Positions 8,304 through 18,350 are shown, counted from the stretch's first letter. The stretch is 64,000 nucleotides of DNA from Candidatus Obscuribacterales bacterium (GCA_031292355.1 JARLHI010000058.1:1-64000), one strand, 5' to 3'. Numbers and translations: made by a program. The notes: generated by a model from the letters alone, not told the origin.

Positions 8304-11157
8304 AGCGGGTCATCGCATTTTTGTAATTTTAGCGATTGGGTTAATAACCAATTTCGGCACTGCCTGTGCTCAACAATCAGCGTGGCAAGAAGAGTACCAC
8401 AAAGCAATTGCCGTGCAGGAAAAAGATCCCACCAGCGCTGTAACGTTCTATCGCAGCGCTATAAAGGATTCAGCTGCTGCAAACGCACCAGTCGAGAAGC
8501 AATTGGGAATTCTCTATCAGTGCGGCAATTTACTGTGGGAAAATTGGCGTGCAACTGAAGCAAAAGACGTTTATTCGCAGGGAATAGATCTCGCCCATAG
8601 CAATGATCTCAAAAATTGGGAAGCAAGATTTCTTCTAATGTCATCATGCAATTCTCATACGCTTTTTTACTTGGGATTCACTACAAATAATGACCCAGCT
8701 CCAGCTTTGAAAGCGCTGGAATTGCGTCCCGGTAATCCCGGTTGTCCCACAGATTTCCAGATCAATTGCTTGGAAGCAATCGGGGATGCTTATCTCGATT
8801 TAAAAGATTACACGAATGCAGAAAAATTTCTCTACGACGCTTTAGCCCAAGCAGAGCGGATGCCCGATGAACAAGAGAGGGCGAGTGACATCATTCGGTC
8901 TGTCATGCAAATGCGCGTAAAACAGAAAAAGTACGCGGACGCCACCAGGCTTCTCGCAGAGTCTTGCGAGAGTAACCCGGAATGGTCTAAAGAAAATAAG
9001 CGGTGCTATTTCGATGAGGTAAACCGCTTTGATCCTGAGGCGGCTACAGTATATGCGAAAGTCAAAGATTTGCTCAAACAAAATGATTTTGCAGGTCTTG
9101 ACTCTTATGCATTCAAAATTCGGCAATCTCCAGGCTCGTCAGCAAGCGGCAAAGCACCAATCGATTATTTCTTAGGTTGTACTGATATGGGATCGTACCA
9201 ATCGGAAATTCAATGGGCCAATCGGCTTCACACCATTTCCAAATGGATGAAAGAGTGTCCAAATTCAGATACTGCGAAAATTGCTTACGCTAATCTTTTA
9301 GTCGCGTATGCATGGAAAGCGCGTGGCGACGGCTGGGCTGATTCAGTCACGGAAGAAGGTTGGCGCTTAATGGCAGAGCGTCTCGCTCAGGCGGAAACGA
9401 CTCTGGATCAAGTGCAGCAACGCACACCGGACTGGTACTCAGTTTCTCAAAGGGTGGCACTTGGCCAGGGCTGGAATCGAAATCGCTATGAAAATCTGGT
9501 GAATGAGTGTCAAACGCGTTTTCCTAAATACAAAGAGGTCATATTCAGAAAAGCATATTGGTTGCAGCCAAAATGGCATGGGCGCGAAGGTGAGGCTGTC
9601 AAATACGTCGATGCTGAAGCCAATAAGCTGCCGGGATTGGCTGGAGATGTTCTTTACGCTCAAATTGCTTGGTCTCTGGATTTTTCATTTGAGAATGTGA
9701 TCACAGATGCCCATCTAAACTGGGAGCGAACAAAACGCGGGTTAAAAGAGATCATCAGGCAGCATCCTGAATCCTTGCAAACACGCGGAGAATTAGCTTA
9801 TTTGGCGCAACAAATGGGGGATAAAGCGACTCAGCTTTCCGTGTTTCCAGACCAAGGTACCGCTGATTCGCGAATCAAGCTTAATCCTGCTGGCTATGCA
9901 ATCGCACTCAATCAAGGTAAGAAGTATCAAAAGGAAGACAAAAGAGAATTAGCAATCGCCGAATACAGTAAAGCGATCGCCTTGGCACCCCAAAATGGTG
10001 AACCATACTACAGGCGGTGTGAAATGTATGTGATGACGAACAGACATTCGCAGGCTGATACAGACATCGAGAAATGTCTGGCAATGTTTCCGGAATGGCT
10101 CCCTGCAATATCGAAGCGGGGTCGGCTTGAAAACGTGATTGAAAAATACCCTGAATCGATAGCGGATCTCGAGCGAGTTCTTAGTTTTGAGCCCGATGAA
10201 GGTGGTGCTCTAAGCACGCTTGGACATAATTATGACGCTCTGGGAAATCATCAACGTGCCCTTGATACGGCCAACTTCGGCGTGGAAAGTGCCGAGCAAG
10301 GCGACCCTGGTAACCTTTACTACAGCTATCAAGATCGTGGACTTGTCTGGAGCAATGCGCATCAGTACGATAAAGCGGCAAGCGACTTGCGCAAAGGCAT
10401 TGCGCTGAACGAAGAGCGCTCAGCTCAACTTTGGGCGTATTTAGCTTACATCGATGCCGCGACCGACAGGATTGACCAGGCAAGAGAGGATGTCATAAGG
10501 CTTTTCAAACTTGAAACTTACCCTCCGCGCGGTTATAGGCTGCGAGCCGAGATGCGCCGAGCTGCTGGACTTTGGGATGAGTCTATTCAGGACTACACTA
10601 TTTCAACTAAGTCCGAGCCAACTTACGGACCTGGTTTTTGGCAACGCGCAGTTTCAGAGATTGCTCTGGGAAATTACAAATCTGCTGAAGTTGATTTAAA
10701 TCAATCAGTCACGCTCATTCCTACTTCTGCTCTTGCGTATTCTTATCTGGCATTGGTCGAAGATCTGCAAGGGAAAACCAGTGAGTCAAAAAGTCACATT
10801 GAAAAAGCGTTTGCTCTCACAGCCGATTTGCCCATAAATTATGTCAATCGGGCTCGAATTCACTTGCATCACGGCGAGCTAGAAAGTGCCGCTGCAGACA
10901 TCAACACTGCGCTGAAATTGGATAATTATCTTGCCGATGCCTATGCTACGGCAGCGCTGATTTTAGTTAAAGCCGGAAAAACCGAATCTGCAGCCAAATT
11001 CGACGAAGCAGCAAAAGTTCAATGGTGGCATCCCTGGAAGGTGTCAATAGAAACGCCCAAAGAATCGCTACCTGCGGACATCTCGATCACGATGCCTACA
11101 ATGGGTGAACTGAAACCTCAAGCCTTCTCTGTTTCATTGCGCGACTGCGCTCCTTAA
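8290..11157 (+). CDS. Secreted large TPR-repeat protein, ~955 aa
   Basis: The start is placed at the ATG at 8290 (GGAAAG ends nine bases upstream; 8281 is a close alternative). Signal peptide: KAGHRIFVILAIGLI then GTACAQQ. The rest is a tetratricopeptide solenoid. The clearest units are in the C-terminal half, for example AIAEYSKAIALAPQNGEPYYR near 550-570, followed by further units to ~920. TPR proteins serve as protein-binding scaffolds. Because it overlaps the lipoprotein gene in front, the two products may form one periplasmic complex (inference). Confidence 0.85.
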   Translation: MPKNKAGHRIFVILAIGLITNFGTACAQQSAWQEEYHKAIAVQEKDPTSAVTFYRSAIKDSAAANAPVEKQLGILYQCGNLLWENWRATEAKDVYSQGIDLAHSNDLKNWEARFLLMSSCNSHTLFYLGFTTNNDPAPALKALELRPGNPGCPTDFQINCLEAIGDAYLDLKDYTNAEKFLYDALAQAERMPDEQERASDIIRSVMQMRVKQKKYADATRLLAESCESNPEWSKENKRCYFDEVNRFDPEAATVYAKVKDLLKQNDFAGLDSYAFKIRQSPGSSASGKAPIDYFLGCTDMGSYQSEIQWANRLHTISKWMKECPNSDTAKIAYANLLVAYAWKARGDGWADSVTEEGWRLMAERLAQAETTLDQVQQRTPDWYSVSQRVALGQGWNRNRYENLVNECQTRFPKYKEVIFRKAYWLQPKWHGREGEAVKYVDAEANKLPGLAGDVLYAQIAWSLDFSFENVITDAHLNWERTKRGLKEIIRQHPESLQTRGELAYLAQQMGDKATQLSVFPDQGTADSRIKLNPAGYAIALNQGKKYQKEDKRELAIAEYSKAIALAPQNGEPYYRRCEMYVMTNRHSQADTDIEKCLAMFPEWLPAISKRGRLENVIEKYPESIADLERVLSFEPDEGGALSTLGHNYDALGNHQRALDTANFGVESAEQGDPGNLYYSYQDRGLVWSNAHQYDKAASDLRKGIALNEERSAQLWAYLAYIDAATDRIDQAREDVIRLFKLETYPPRGYRLRAEMRRAAGLWDESIQDYTISTKSEPTYGPGFWQRAVSEIALGNYKSAEVDLNQSVTLIPTSALAYSYLALVEDLQGKTSESKSHIEKAFALTADLPINYVNRARIHLHHGELESAAADINTALKLDNYLADAYATAALILVKAGKTESAAKFDEAAKVQWWHPWKVSIETPKESLPADISITMPTMGELKPQAFSVSLRDCAP

Positions 11158-11281
11158 GTGACGTTGCGCTCAATGACTTCTAAACAGCTACGGAGCCATG
11201 GTGTTGCGAAATTGTCACTTGGCATGAGTCGATGTACTTGCTATAGTACGCAATTCACCGCTCTGGAAGCTTTTTCGAAAT

Positions 11282-13084
11282 TTGACAAGTGTAGCTAACC
11301 CCAAACGCACGCGCAGAAAGAAAGGATACACATTGAAAGATGTGTTTGCCTTTGCGTGGCATTATTGGACGAAGCAGCCAAAGTTGTTCGCGGTAACTAT
11401 TGCCGTGCTGACCGTCGCTACAATTATCGAAACGAATATGCCAAATGCATTGTCTGGATTTTTCGAAGCGATTCGGCTAAGAAAGGAAGCCTCCACTGTC
11501 TGGTGGCATCTTGCGGCATTTCTTGCAACCTATTTCGGCTATCTGCTCACCTATAATTTTGTCTGGCGTCTATACAACCTGTTTGAAAATAACAACTTCA
11601 ACGCAGTCTACAACGATGCCTTTACGCACATCGAGACTTTGTCTGAGCAGTATTTCGTCAATACTTTCACTGGCAGCATGATCACCACAATCAAGCGTGG
11701 TCGCGATCGTCTGGAAACTTTCGAAGATCAAGTTCTAGTGAATTTGTATCCGACAATCTTGACCGTTTTTTGCACCATCGTTTTCCTCGGGATGCGAATG
11801 CCTGTGCTAGCAGCGTTGCTTGCTGTTTACGTGGTTGTAATGCTTCTATTGAGTGCTCTTTTGGTTATGAAATATGCTGGACCTGCGCAAGAGGCTTATG
11901 CAAATGCGCAAGATGAGTTTGGAGCGCATCTAGCTGATAGCATTGGCGGCATAATCACAACCAAAAGCTATGCTCAAGAGCGTCTCGAGATTGCTCGTTT
12001 TATGGAGCAAAGCGCAGAACTGCGAAAGCACAATCTTAAGGCTTACTGGCGTGCAAACACGACATCGCTGATTCAACGCTGTTTTCTTGGTGGTATGCTC
12101 ACCATGCTACTTGGTGGTGGCACTTGGCTTTTCCTTAATGGACAAGCCACTATCGACGACATGGCTTATTTGGTTTTAGCTCATACAATTTTGCAGTCAT
12201 ATATTCGCAATGTCGGCGACCATGTCAAAAACTTGATGACGTCATCGTATGACTTGCACGCCATCATCGCCTTGATGGAAGAGCAACCATCCGTTAAAGA
12301 CAAGCCAAATGCAAAAGAATTGCACGTGTCTCAGGGCGAAGTCTGTTTTCATGATGTCTCTTTCACGTATCCGAGCAAAACCACACCAGTTTTTGCTAAC
12401 CTCTCAATAAAAATCAGACCGGGCGAAAGACTTGCTCTCGTTGGTGACTCTGGTGGTGGCAAATCTACTTTCGTAAGATTGGTGCAGCGACTTTATGAAG
12501 TCTCGGATGGCTTTATAACTATTGATGGAGTACGAATTAGTGAAATAACGCAAGAGTCACTTCGTAGCTCTGTAGCGGTCGTGCCGCAGGATCCAATCTT
12601 GTTTCATCGCAGCATTAGAGAAAACATTGCATACGGGCGACAGAATGCCAATTTTGATGAGATTTGCAAAGCGGCTCAGCAAGCTAATATTCATGATTTC
12701 ATCCTGAGTCTACCGACAGGCTATGACACATTGGTCGGAGAGCGCGGCATCAAATTATCTGGAGGCGAGCGTCAACGCATCGCCATCGCCAGAGCCATTT
12801 TGTCGGATCGCAAAATTCTCATTCTCGACGAAGCGACGAGTTCACTTGATTCAATCAGTGAGTTGGCTGTTCAAAAAGCTATTCGAACCGTGACTCACGG
12901 GCGCACTTCAATCATGATCGCGCATCGACTTTCGACCATAAAAGATGCCGATAGAATTTTGGTATTTCACAATGGGAAAATAGTTGAAGAAGGCACGCAC
13001 AATGATTTAATCACAAGGAACGATGGCATTTATGCTTCATTCTTCGAAATTCAATCTGGCGGATTTCTGCAACCGGTCGACTAG
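11282..13084 (+). CDS. ABC transporter, fused permease and ATPase (MsbA/LmrA-type half exporter), 600 aa
   Basis: An exporter-type half transporter working as a homodimer in the inner membrane. Residues ~25-330 hold about six transmembrane helices. The nucleotide-binding domain has Walker A GDSGGGKST near 388, Q-loop VVPQDPILF, signature LSGGERQRIAIARAI near 493, Walker B ILILDEATSSLD near 513 and the H-loop MIAHRLST. Start: TTG at 11282 has no clear ribosome site; TTG at 11333 has AAAGGA six bases upstream and is a serious alternative, giving 583 aa. It is a single gene with no partner half-transporter adjacent, and the substrate cannot be read from sequence. Family assignment is firm. Confidence 0.93.
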   Translation: MTSVANPKRTRRKKGYTLKDVFAFAWHYWTKQPKLFAVTIAVLTVATIIETNMPNALSGFFEAIRLRKEASTVWWHLAAFLATYFGYLLTYNFVWRLYNLFENNNFNAVYNDAFTHIETLSEQYFVNTFTGSMITTIKRGRDRLETFEDQVLVNLYPTILTVFCTIVFLGMRMPVLAALLAVYVVVMLLLSALLVMKYAGPAQEAYANAQDEFGAHLADSIGGIITTKSYAQERLEIARFMEQSAELRKHNLKAYWRANTTSLIQRCFLGGMLTMLLGGGTWLFLNGQATIDDMAYLVLAHTILQSYIRNVGDHVKNLMTSSYDLHAIIALMEEQPSVKDKPNAKELHVSQGEVCFHDVSFTYPSKTTPVFANLSIKIRPGERLALVGDSGGGKSTFVRLVQRLYEVSDGFITIDGVRISEITQESLRSSVAVVPQDPILFHRSIRENIAYGRQNANFDEICKAAQQANIHDFILSLPTGYDTLVGERGIKLSGGERQRIAIARAILSDRKILILDEATSSLDSISELAVQKAIRTVTHGRTSIMIAHRLSTIKDADRILVFHNGKIVEEGTHNDLITRNDGIYASFFEIQSGGFLQPVD

Positions 13085-13107
13085 TCCCGGATAAATTGCT
13101 CTGAGTT

Positions 13108-13956
13108 TTAAATCATAGGTAGACTTCGACCAGGTCTTCCGGCTGGGCATGCGGCATTTATCTCGGCTATTTCGGCAAGACTCAACCTCAATTCGGCAGC
13201 TCCCGAATTCTCTGTCAAATGCTCGATGCTTGAAGCTTTTGGTATTGCGAAAAGTGCCTCATTCCTGAGCAAAAACGCAAGAGCTACTTGTCTTGGTGTG
13301 GCATTATGCGCGGTGGCAATTTTCTGCAAAACTTTACCTGCAGCTGAATTGGCTTTCGGAAATCCGTTAGCCTGTCCGTAAGGACTGTATGCGACAACCG
13401 CAATATTGTGTTTTTGACACCATGGCACAACTGCATGTTCAATTGCACGCTCATTTAAGTGATAAAGAACCTGATTGCAAGCCACTTTATTATCACCAGC
13501 TGCAGCAATGACTTCCTCGAGATCATCGACATCAAAGTTGCTGACGCCCCAGGACAGAATCTTGCCGTCAGCCTTGAGTTTTTCGAATGCTTCAACTGTT
13601 TCGGTTAAATCATAGCTACCACGCCAGTGTAAAAGGTAACAGTCTAATCTGTCTGTCTGTAACTGCTTTAGCGACTCTTCGCAGGCTTTGATAGTGCCAC
13701 TACTGGAAGCGTTTGATGGTAAAACCTTCGAGACAAGAAACACTTCATCTCGTCTTCCTTTCACTGCCATACCAACCAGTGCTTCACTTTTTCCATTGCC
13801 ATACATTTCAGCTGTGTCGATGTGAGTCATGCCCAGGTCCAATCCTTTTTGCATGGCCCGAATTGTTGCTTTCTGGTCGCCGTACTCTATCTGCCAGGTG
13901 CCCTGGCCAACCATTGCCACGGCTTGATTCGTGGCACCAAACTTTCGTTTTTTCAT
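13108..13956 (-). CDS. Aldo/keto reductase, ~282 aa
   Basis: The start is placed at the ATG at 13954-13956 with AAGGA eight bases upstream. NADPH-dependent (beta/alpha)8-barrel oxidoreductase family. The usual tetrad is visible: Asp in HIDTAEMYG, Tyr in the same motif, Lys in LVSKVLP and His in LLHWRG. WGVSNFD and the C-terminal AIPKASS cofactor segment are also present. Convergent with the ABC gene (23 bases between the stops). Substrate unknown. Confidence 0.93.
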   Translation of the reverse strand: MKKRKFGATNQAVAMVGQGTWQIEYGDQKATIRAMQKGLDLGMTHIDTAEMYGNGKSEALVGMAVKGRRDEVFLVSKVLPSNASSSGTIKACEESLKQLQTDRLDCYLLHWRGSYDLTETVEAFEKLKADGKILSWGVSNFDVDDLEEVIAAAGDNKVACNQVLYHLNERAIEHAVVPWCQKHNIAVVAYSPYGQANGFPKANSAAGKVLQKIATAHNATPRQVALAFLLRNEALFAIPKASSIEHLTENSGAAELRLSLAEIAEINAACPAGRPGRSLPMI

Positions 13957-14098
13957 ATATTGTTGGTCCTTGGTGCGCAAAGCTCGTCCGGAAATTTGAT
14001 TCAGGTTCCTATTTTATCTGGTTGATCCGCTGCGCTGACGATTCGTCACGCTTTTCAGGAAGAATGGGCCATGTTGGTTTGCTCAATCAAAAAAGGAT

Positions 14099-14293
14099 TT
14101 GTGGCTGCTGGGATTTAAAATTCGCAATCAAAAAACTTTCTGGAGCAGTCAAATATTTACTTGCCCGACCAAAGACGGCAGCAACATTAAACAGCTAACC
14201 CAGAAGGGATACAATGAGCATGCCTGTTATTCTCTTGATGGAAAGTCAATTGTCTGGATGACAACGACAGGTAAAGACGTGCTGTACAGCTAG
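14099..14293 (+). pseudogene. Remnant of a TolB/PD40 beta-propeller protein
   Basis: A 64-codon frame whose second half reads DGSNIKQLTQKGYNEHACYS then LDGKSIVWM. This is the classic PD40 (TolB-type) blade pattern of DG-x-N-x-x-x-LT followed by S-x-DGK-x-I-x-x-M/F. Only one blade is present and the frame starts at a TTG with poor context. Known TolB-like proteins have 5-7 blades, so this is most likely the broken end of a lost gene. Confidence 0.5.
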
Positions 14294-14389
14294 AGAATCC
14301 GAACGCTGAGCACGCAACCTTGTAACGGATTTTTAAAAAACTCGTTAATAATTAAAGCAAGGGAGCGAATTTTTTGTTATAAAAGAATT

Positions 14390-14532
14390 GTCCGAAGTCC
14401 AGTCCGAGTTACTTGTCTGAAGTACAGTCCGAATTATTTGTCCAAGTACAGTCCGAATTGTTTGTTCGAAGTACAGTCCGAATAATTTGTCCGAGGTACA
14501 GTCCGAGTAATTTGTCCGAAGTACAGCACTAA
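14390..14532. repeat. 25-bp tandem direct repeats (about 5.7 copies)
   Basis: Units of 25, 25, 24, 25, 25 and 19 bases start at 14390, 14415, 14440, 14464, 14489 and 14514, with consensus GTCCGAAGTACAGTCCGAAT-plus-TATTT. Each unit contains the hexamer GTCCGA twice. It is AT-flanked, not in a gene, and followed at once by a strong hairpin. It could be an array of protein-binding sites or a slippage-derived repeat. Confidence 0.85.
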
Positions 14533-14535
14533 TCT

Positions 14536-14558
14536 GGCAGCCCCGGGACGGGGCTGCC
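14536..14558. terminator. GC-rich perfect hairpin
   Basis: GGCAGCCCC-GGGAC-GGGGCTGCC, nine perfect pairs with a five-base loop. It is followed on the plus strand by TTCTATTTT, a moderate T-rich tail. No upstream gene is recognised, so it may terminate an unannotated transcript through the 25-bp repeats or be a structural element. Confidence 0.5.
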
Positions 14559-15145
14559 TTCTATTTTCAAGGCTCCTTGATAAATGTCCAGACCTGCCCA
14601 TGACAGGCGAGCCTGCGCCATCACATGGCGGTCGAAATATCGAATTAAATAATCTCGCACAAATAGCCTTGTGATCAGCGGAAGACAGGGTTCTTTGTAG
14701 TCTAGATGCTTTCGACTTAACTGGTTGGGAGGCAAAAAGAACCCGTATCCATGTGAATCCTATTATCAATTCGGTAACGGTCTGCACCATTAAAATTGCT
14801 GGAATAGTCTTGAACGTGACAAGAGCGATTTCAGCAAGAGCTAGTGAACATCCACATCTGTTGCAACTAATTCCCTAACGGTGAGATGGATAGTATATCA
14901 GCGCCCACCCGCAACTATGGTGGCAGCGGTTGGTGCATCATGAACACCTCAAGGATGCACCGAGGCATCGATAAGAGATTTTCCTGGATCGTTTATTGCG
15001 TGAATCTGAAGTTAATGACAGTCACTGACCTTATAAACAAAGCGTTTTCCCAAAACTAGAATTGTTTGTGTTTCTTCAATTGTTTACTATTTTTGAGTGT
15101 AATAGTTGAAACTAAATTCGTTGAGCAAAGTACTTTTGAAGAGTC

Positions 15146-15994
15146 ATGTCGAGCCGAGGCAATTTCAATCATCAAAATCTGGTTCATGCCTGGGGTGAGC
15201 GTACGCTCATAATGGGCATCGTCAATGTCACTCCAGATTCATTTTCCGGTGACGGTAGCCTAGATGCTACTATCGCCTCCCAATATGCTATGGCTCAGGT
15301 GCACGCCGGAGCAGATCTTATCGATATCGGGGCTGAATCAACACGTCCTGGTTTCAGTCCTGTAAGTGTCGCGGATGAAATCGTCCGCATTTTGCCTGTG
15401 ATCAAAACTATTCGAGAAACTTCAAACTGCCTTATTTCTATTGATACCACCAAGCCCGAAGTTCTGCGAGCAGCCGTCGCATCTGGCGCAAACATTCTCA
15501 ATTCAATCTGGGGGCTGACACCAGAACTCCTCGATGCGGTGCGTGAATTATCTATTCCTGTAGTTTTGATGCATAACAAGCATCGAGCTATTTACGATGG
15601 CGATGTTGTCGATGAGGTCGTCAAAGAACTCAAACTTCAGGCTGAGCATGCTTTGGCAATTGGTATCGAATCAGCAAACATCATTCTTGATCCTGGTATG
15701 GGATTTGGCAAAACTGCCGAACACAATTTGTTAGTGATGCAAGGTCTCTCGCGACTTGTCGAGCTAGGTTTTCCGACTCTAATTGGACCATCGCGGAAAT
15801 CATTTATTGGTAAAATAACCGGTCAATCTGTAGAAAATAGAGCGCATGGCACTGCTGCAACTGTCGCTCTTGCTATTGCAGCCGGCGTTGACATTGTACG
15901 AGTGCACGATGTGTGCGCGATGCTCGATGTGGTGAAAATGACCGATTCTATTGTGCGTAATTGGCGTCCAGTGGACTGGGAGAAGAGCTCATAA
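15146..15994 (+). CDS. folP: Dihydropteroate synthase, 282 aa
   Basis: Catalyses condensation of 6-hydroxymethyl-7,8-dihydropterin pyrophosphate with p-aminobenzoate to dihydropteroate in folate synthesis (cytosol). TIM-barrel motifs visible: MGIVNVTPDSFSGDG (~29-43), DIGAESTRPG (~61-70), SIDTTKPEV, ILDPGMGFGKT, GPSRKSFIG and VRVHDV at the end. Length matches the family. The stop codon overlaps the start of folK (TAATG), giving translational coupling. Assignment firm. Confidence 0.96.
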   Translation: MSSRGNFNHQNLVHAWGERTLIMGIVNVTPDSFSGDGSLDATIASQYAMAQVHAGADLIDIGAESTRPGFSPVSVADEIVRILPVIKTIRETSNCLISIDTTKPEVLRAAVASGANILNSIWGLTPELLDAVRELSIPVVLMHNKHRAIYDGDVVDEVVKELKLQAEHALAIGIESANIILDPGMGFGKTAEHNLLVMQGLSRLVELGFPTLIGPSRKSFIGKITGQSVENRAHGTAATVALAIAAGVDIVRVHDVCAMLDVVKMTDSIVRNWRPVDWEKSS

Positions 15995-16458
15995 TGCGCG
16001 CCAATATTGCTATCGGCTCGAACCTCGACGACCCGCGTAAAAATGTGGAAACCGCCATCGAACATATCTGTGCAATCTGCACGCTTGTCGCAAAATCAAA
16101 ACTATATGCCACCAAACCCTGGGGCGTGATTGACCAGCCTGACTTCTGTAACGCTGTCGTGACAGTGCAAACCCCACTGTCACCTCACGAATTGCTGGAC
16201 GCTCTGCAATCAATCGAAGAGAAGATGGGGCGAACCAAGACATACAAGTGGGGACCACGTCTCATAGATTTAGACTTGCTGCATTATGGTGACCTCTCAG
16301 TGAGCGACGATCGTCTGACAATCCCACATCCTCATATAAATGAACGTGCTTTTGTGTTGGTACCACTTGCCGAGATTGATAGTCGCTTTATCGCAGCCCG
16401 CGATCTATTACCTGAACCCGATTTACTTGCAATAAAAGTAATGCCCAATATTCCATAG
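15994..16458 (+). CDS. folK: 2-amino-4-hydroxy-6-hydroxymethyldihydropteridine pyrophosphokinase, 154 aa
   Basis: Makes the pyrophosphorylated pterin substrate used by FolP. Motifs: IAIGSNLDDPRKN at the N-terminus, TKPWGVIDQPDFCNAVV, WGPRLIDLDLLHYG (Asp residues bind Mg-ATP) and IPHPHINERAFVLVPL. The start is the ATG at 15994 that overlaps the folP stop by one base; a frame from 15961 would add residues inside folP. Two-gene folate operon. Assignment firm. Confidence 0.96.
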   Translation: MRANIAIGSNLDDPRKNVETAIEHICAICTLVAKSKLYATKPWGVIDQPDFCNAVVTVQTPLSPHELLDALQSIEEKMGRTKTYKWGPRLIDLDLLHYGDLSVSDDRLTIPHPHINERAFVLVPLAEIDSRFIAARDLLPEPDLLAIKVMPNIP

Positions 16459-17181
16459 TCCTGATGCTATTTCACACGTCGCTTGCGTTCGAGCACTGGC
16501 GATTCCGTCCTGCCAATTTGTACGCGTGAGATGCCTTGGAATTTTGTGCGTACGTAGAACCCGCATAATAGCCGCCAGCTATGCCGCCCCGATGTCAAGG
16601 CGCGCGCTTAACTTGAATGCACAAACGAAATTTAGAAATCTCAAATGAATGATGTGCAGTGTGTCAGGAAAGTTTGATCTAGCAGTAGCTGTCGCAAAAA
16701 AATGTTCTGGAACTCCTGCAGCAAATGCAGCAAGCAGCAGAAAGGTTTTTAGCGGGCATCATATTACATCAGGTTCTTGGAAGCGGCTATACGAAGCGCT
16801 GCGAAGACGGTCTGTGAGCTTATTCCTGACTGTGATAGCGCATCGGGCGCAATTTGCGCCGCTGGTAGTTTTGAGAATCTAAAGGCATCGCATCCGGGCA
16901 TCCTTTGTCAGCATTAACGACACAACGGGGTTAATAGCCAGTGGTAATTATTCTTTTGATTGTCCTTTTACGCAGTAATCACGTTCTTGTGTTTGCACAA
17001 TGATAGTCCGCTTCAAAGTTTGGACGCTTCTCAGAGTGGTTGCAATCCTGGTGGCGCGTGCAGTCACCAATAGCCACGTCATAGACGTTATTCACAAAAA
17101 ACGAGCACCACTGATGCAATCGTTAAATGTGACTTGGCGATCTATTGGGCTGCATTCATTTCGTAGCCCGCTGCCGCCTAT
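16459..17181. other. 720-base region without a supported gene
   Basis: Short plus-strand frames (16649-16882, 17000-17185) have neither ribosome sites nor recognisable composition. On the minus strand around 16475-16600 two overlapping frames are open, one with a plausible secreted-protein-like tail (GGYYAGSTYAQNSK), perhaps a decayed gene end. Nothing else is recognised. Confidence 0.4.
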
Positions 17182-17646
17182 CTAAAGTCCTAGGTCACTC
17201 AAGCCAGCATGATTTTGTGGCCGGGGTCCCAGGGGCCAGTGGAATTTTCGTTCGTTTTCAGCAATTGGCAAGTCATTGATGCTTGCTAAACGTTTCTCCA
17301 TTATGCCGGCTTCATTGAACTGCCAATTTTCATTGCCGTATGAGCGAAACCAATTGGCTGTATCATCGTGCCACTCATAAGCAAAACGAACTGCAATGCG
17401 ATTGCCTTCGAAGGCCCATAGCTCCTTGATCAGTCGATATTCAAATTCGCGAGCCCACTTGCGGGTTAGAAATTCAATAATCTCATCTCGCCCTGTGACG
17501 AATTCTGCGCGATTGCGCCAGTGACAATCAGTGGTGTAAACGAGAGCGACCTTTTGTGGATCGCGGCTGTTCCAGCCATCTTCGGCGCCTCTCACTTTTT
17601 GTGTGGCACTTTCGAGACTGAAAGGGGGTATTAGTAGTGTGCTCAT
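17182..17646 (-). CDS. NTF2-like protein of the DUF1348 family, 154 aa
   Basis: The start at the ATG at 17644-17646 is supported by GGAG five bases upstream. The whole length fits the SnoaL/NTF2-like cone fold of DUF1348: LESATQKVRGAEDGWNSRDP, then CHWRNRAEFVTGRDEI, KELWAFEGNRIAVRFAYEWH, WFRSYGNENWQF and the C-terminal KFHWPLGPRP. It is highly conserved in soil bacteria, cytosolic and of unknown enzymatic role. It lies in a block with Dps and LysR genes that looks like a stress-response neighbourhood. Confidence 0.92.
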   Translation of the reverse strand: MSTLLIPPFSLESATQKVRGAEDGWNSRDPQKVALVYTTDCHWRNRAEFVTGRDEIIEFLTRKWAREFEYRLIKELWAFEGNRIAVRFAYEWHDDTANWFRSYGNENWQFNEAGIMEKRLASINDLPIAENERKFHWPLGPRPQNHAGLSDLGL

Positions 17647-17840
17647 GATTTCTCCAAATTTTTGTGCATGTTTTAAGCGTGCCAATAGAACGCAGTAATG
17701 GCACCGATTTAGAACGTTCCGGACTACATAGCGAATTTCAGGCAGATGCCTCTCTTTAATCGGCTAGTCCGGCATATCGAGGCGAAGAAGCTGCTTCACT
17801 TGATACCAGCAACGGGCCTCGACATTAGGCAGACTATCGG

Positions 17841-18350
17841 TCACTGCGCGCTTTGTAAATGCGCTTCAACAAACCACAGCTTTTGATCTACATTCCTTGA
17901 AATCTGGGTGAAGATGTCGTTCGTGGTTTGATCATTCCATGCATCAGTTTTGTTCATGCCTTCTCTTAAGAGTTTTCCAAACAAAGCTAAGCGATCGGAA
18001 ATGGCATGCAAATGATCGATTTCTGACATCCCTTCAGTGCTTGGATAGTCCGGAAGGACGGAGTTCTCAGAAGCATCCTTAGCAGTACCCAACGCAATTC
18101 CACCCAGTGCGGTTATTCTTTCCGCCATTAAGTCTATTGGGTCAAAAAGCACAGATGCGATGTCATCGAATAATAAATGCAATTGATAGAAGTCCTTGCC
18201 TTTAACGTTCCAATGCGCTTGTTTGGTTTGTGTGTATATATCCAAACCGGTTGCCAGCGCCGTATTTAATACATCGATGCTTTTTTGGCGCGTTGCATCT
18301 GATAGGTCGATTTTGCTTTTGTATAAATTGATGGTTAGTTCAGTTTTCAT
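17841..18350 (-). CDS. dps: Dps-family DNA-protecting ferritin-like protein, 169 aa
   Basis: The start at the ATG at 18348-18350 is supported by GGAG nine bases upstream. Dps proteins form 12-mers that oxidise and store iron using peroxide and protect DNA. Visible ferroxidase signature: KQAHWNVKGKDFYQLHLLFD followed by DPIDLMAERITALGG, with the expected His, Asp and Glu residues. The length is typical. Transcribed away from the LysR gene's neighbourhood on the same strand; the LysR regulator at 18485 lies upstream of it, 134 bases away. Confidence 0.93.
   Translation of the reverse strand: MKTELTINLYKSKIDLSDATRQKSIDVLNTALATGLDIYTQTKQAHWNVKGKDFYQLHLLFDDIASVLFDPIDLMAERITALGGIALGTAKDASENSVLPDYPSTEGMSEIDHLHAISDRLALFGKLLREGMNKTDAWNDQTTNDIFTQISRNVDQKLWFVEAHLQSAQ

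Larger units (their letters stand above)
13957..15145. other. 1.2-kb gene-poor, decayed region
   Basis: It holds a TolB-like fragment (14099-14293), 25-bp tandem repeats (14390-14532), a GC-rich hairpin (14536-14558) and a perfect 8-bp inverted repeat GGTGCATC...GATGCACC (14932-14961). Minus-strand frames at 14434-14790 and 14529-14735 run through these structures and are not supported as genes. The rest shows nothing recognisable. Confidence 0.55.

Noticed and set aside
14434..14790. Minus-strand frames across the 25-bp repeats and hairpin
   Set aside because: They read through tandem repeats and a GC hairpin, have no ribosome sites and no family match.
14932..14961. GGTGCATC / GATGCACC inverted repeat as a terminator
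   Set aside because: No T-run and no gene before it; kept only as a note in the region entry.
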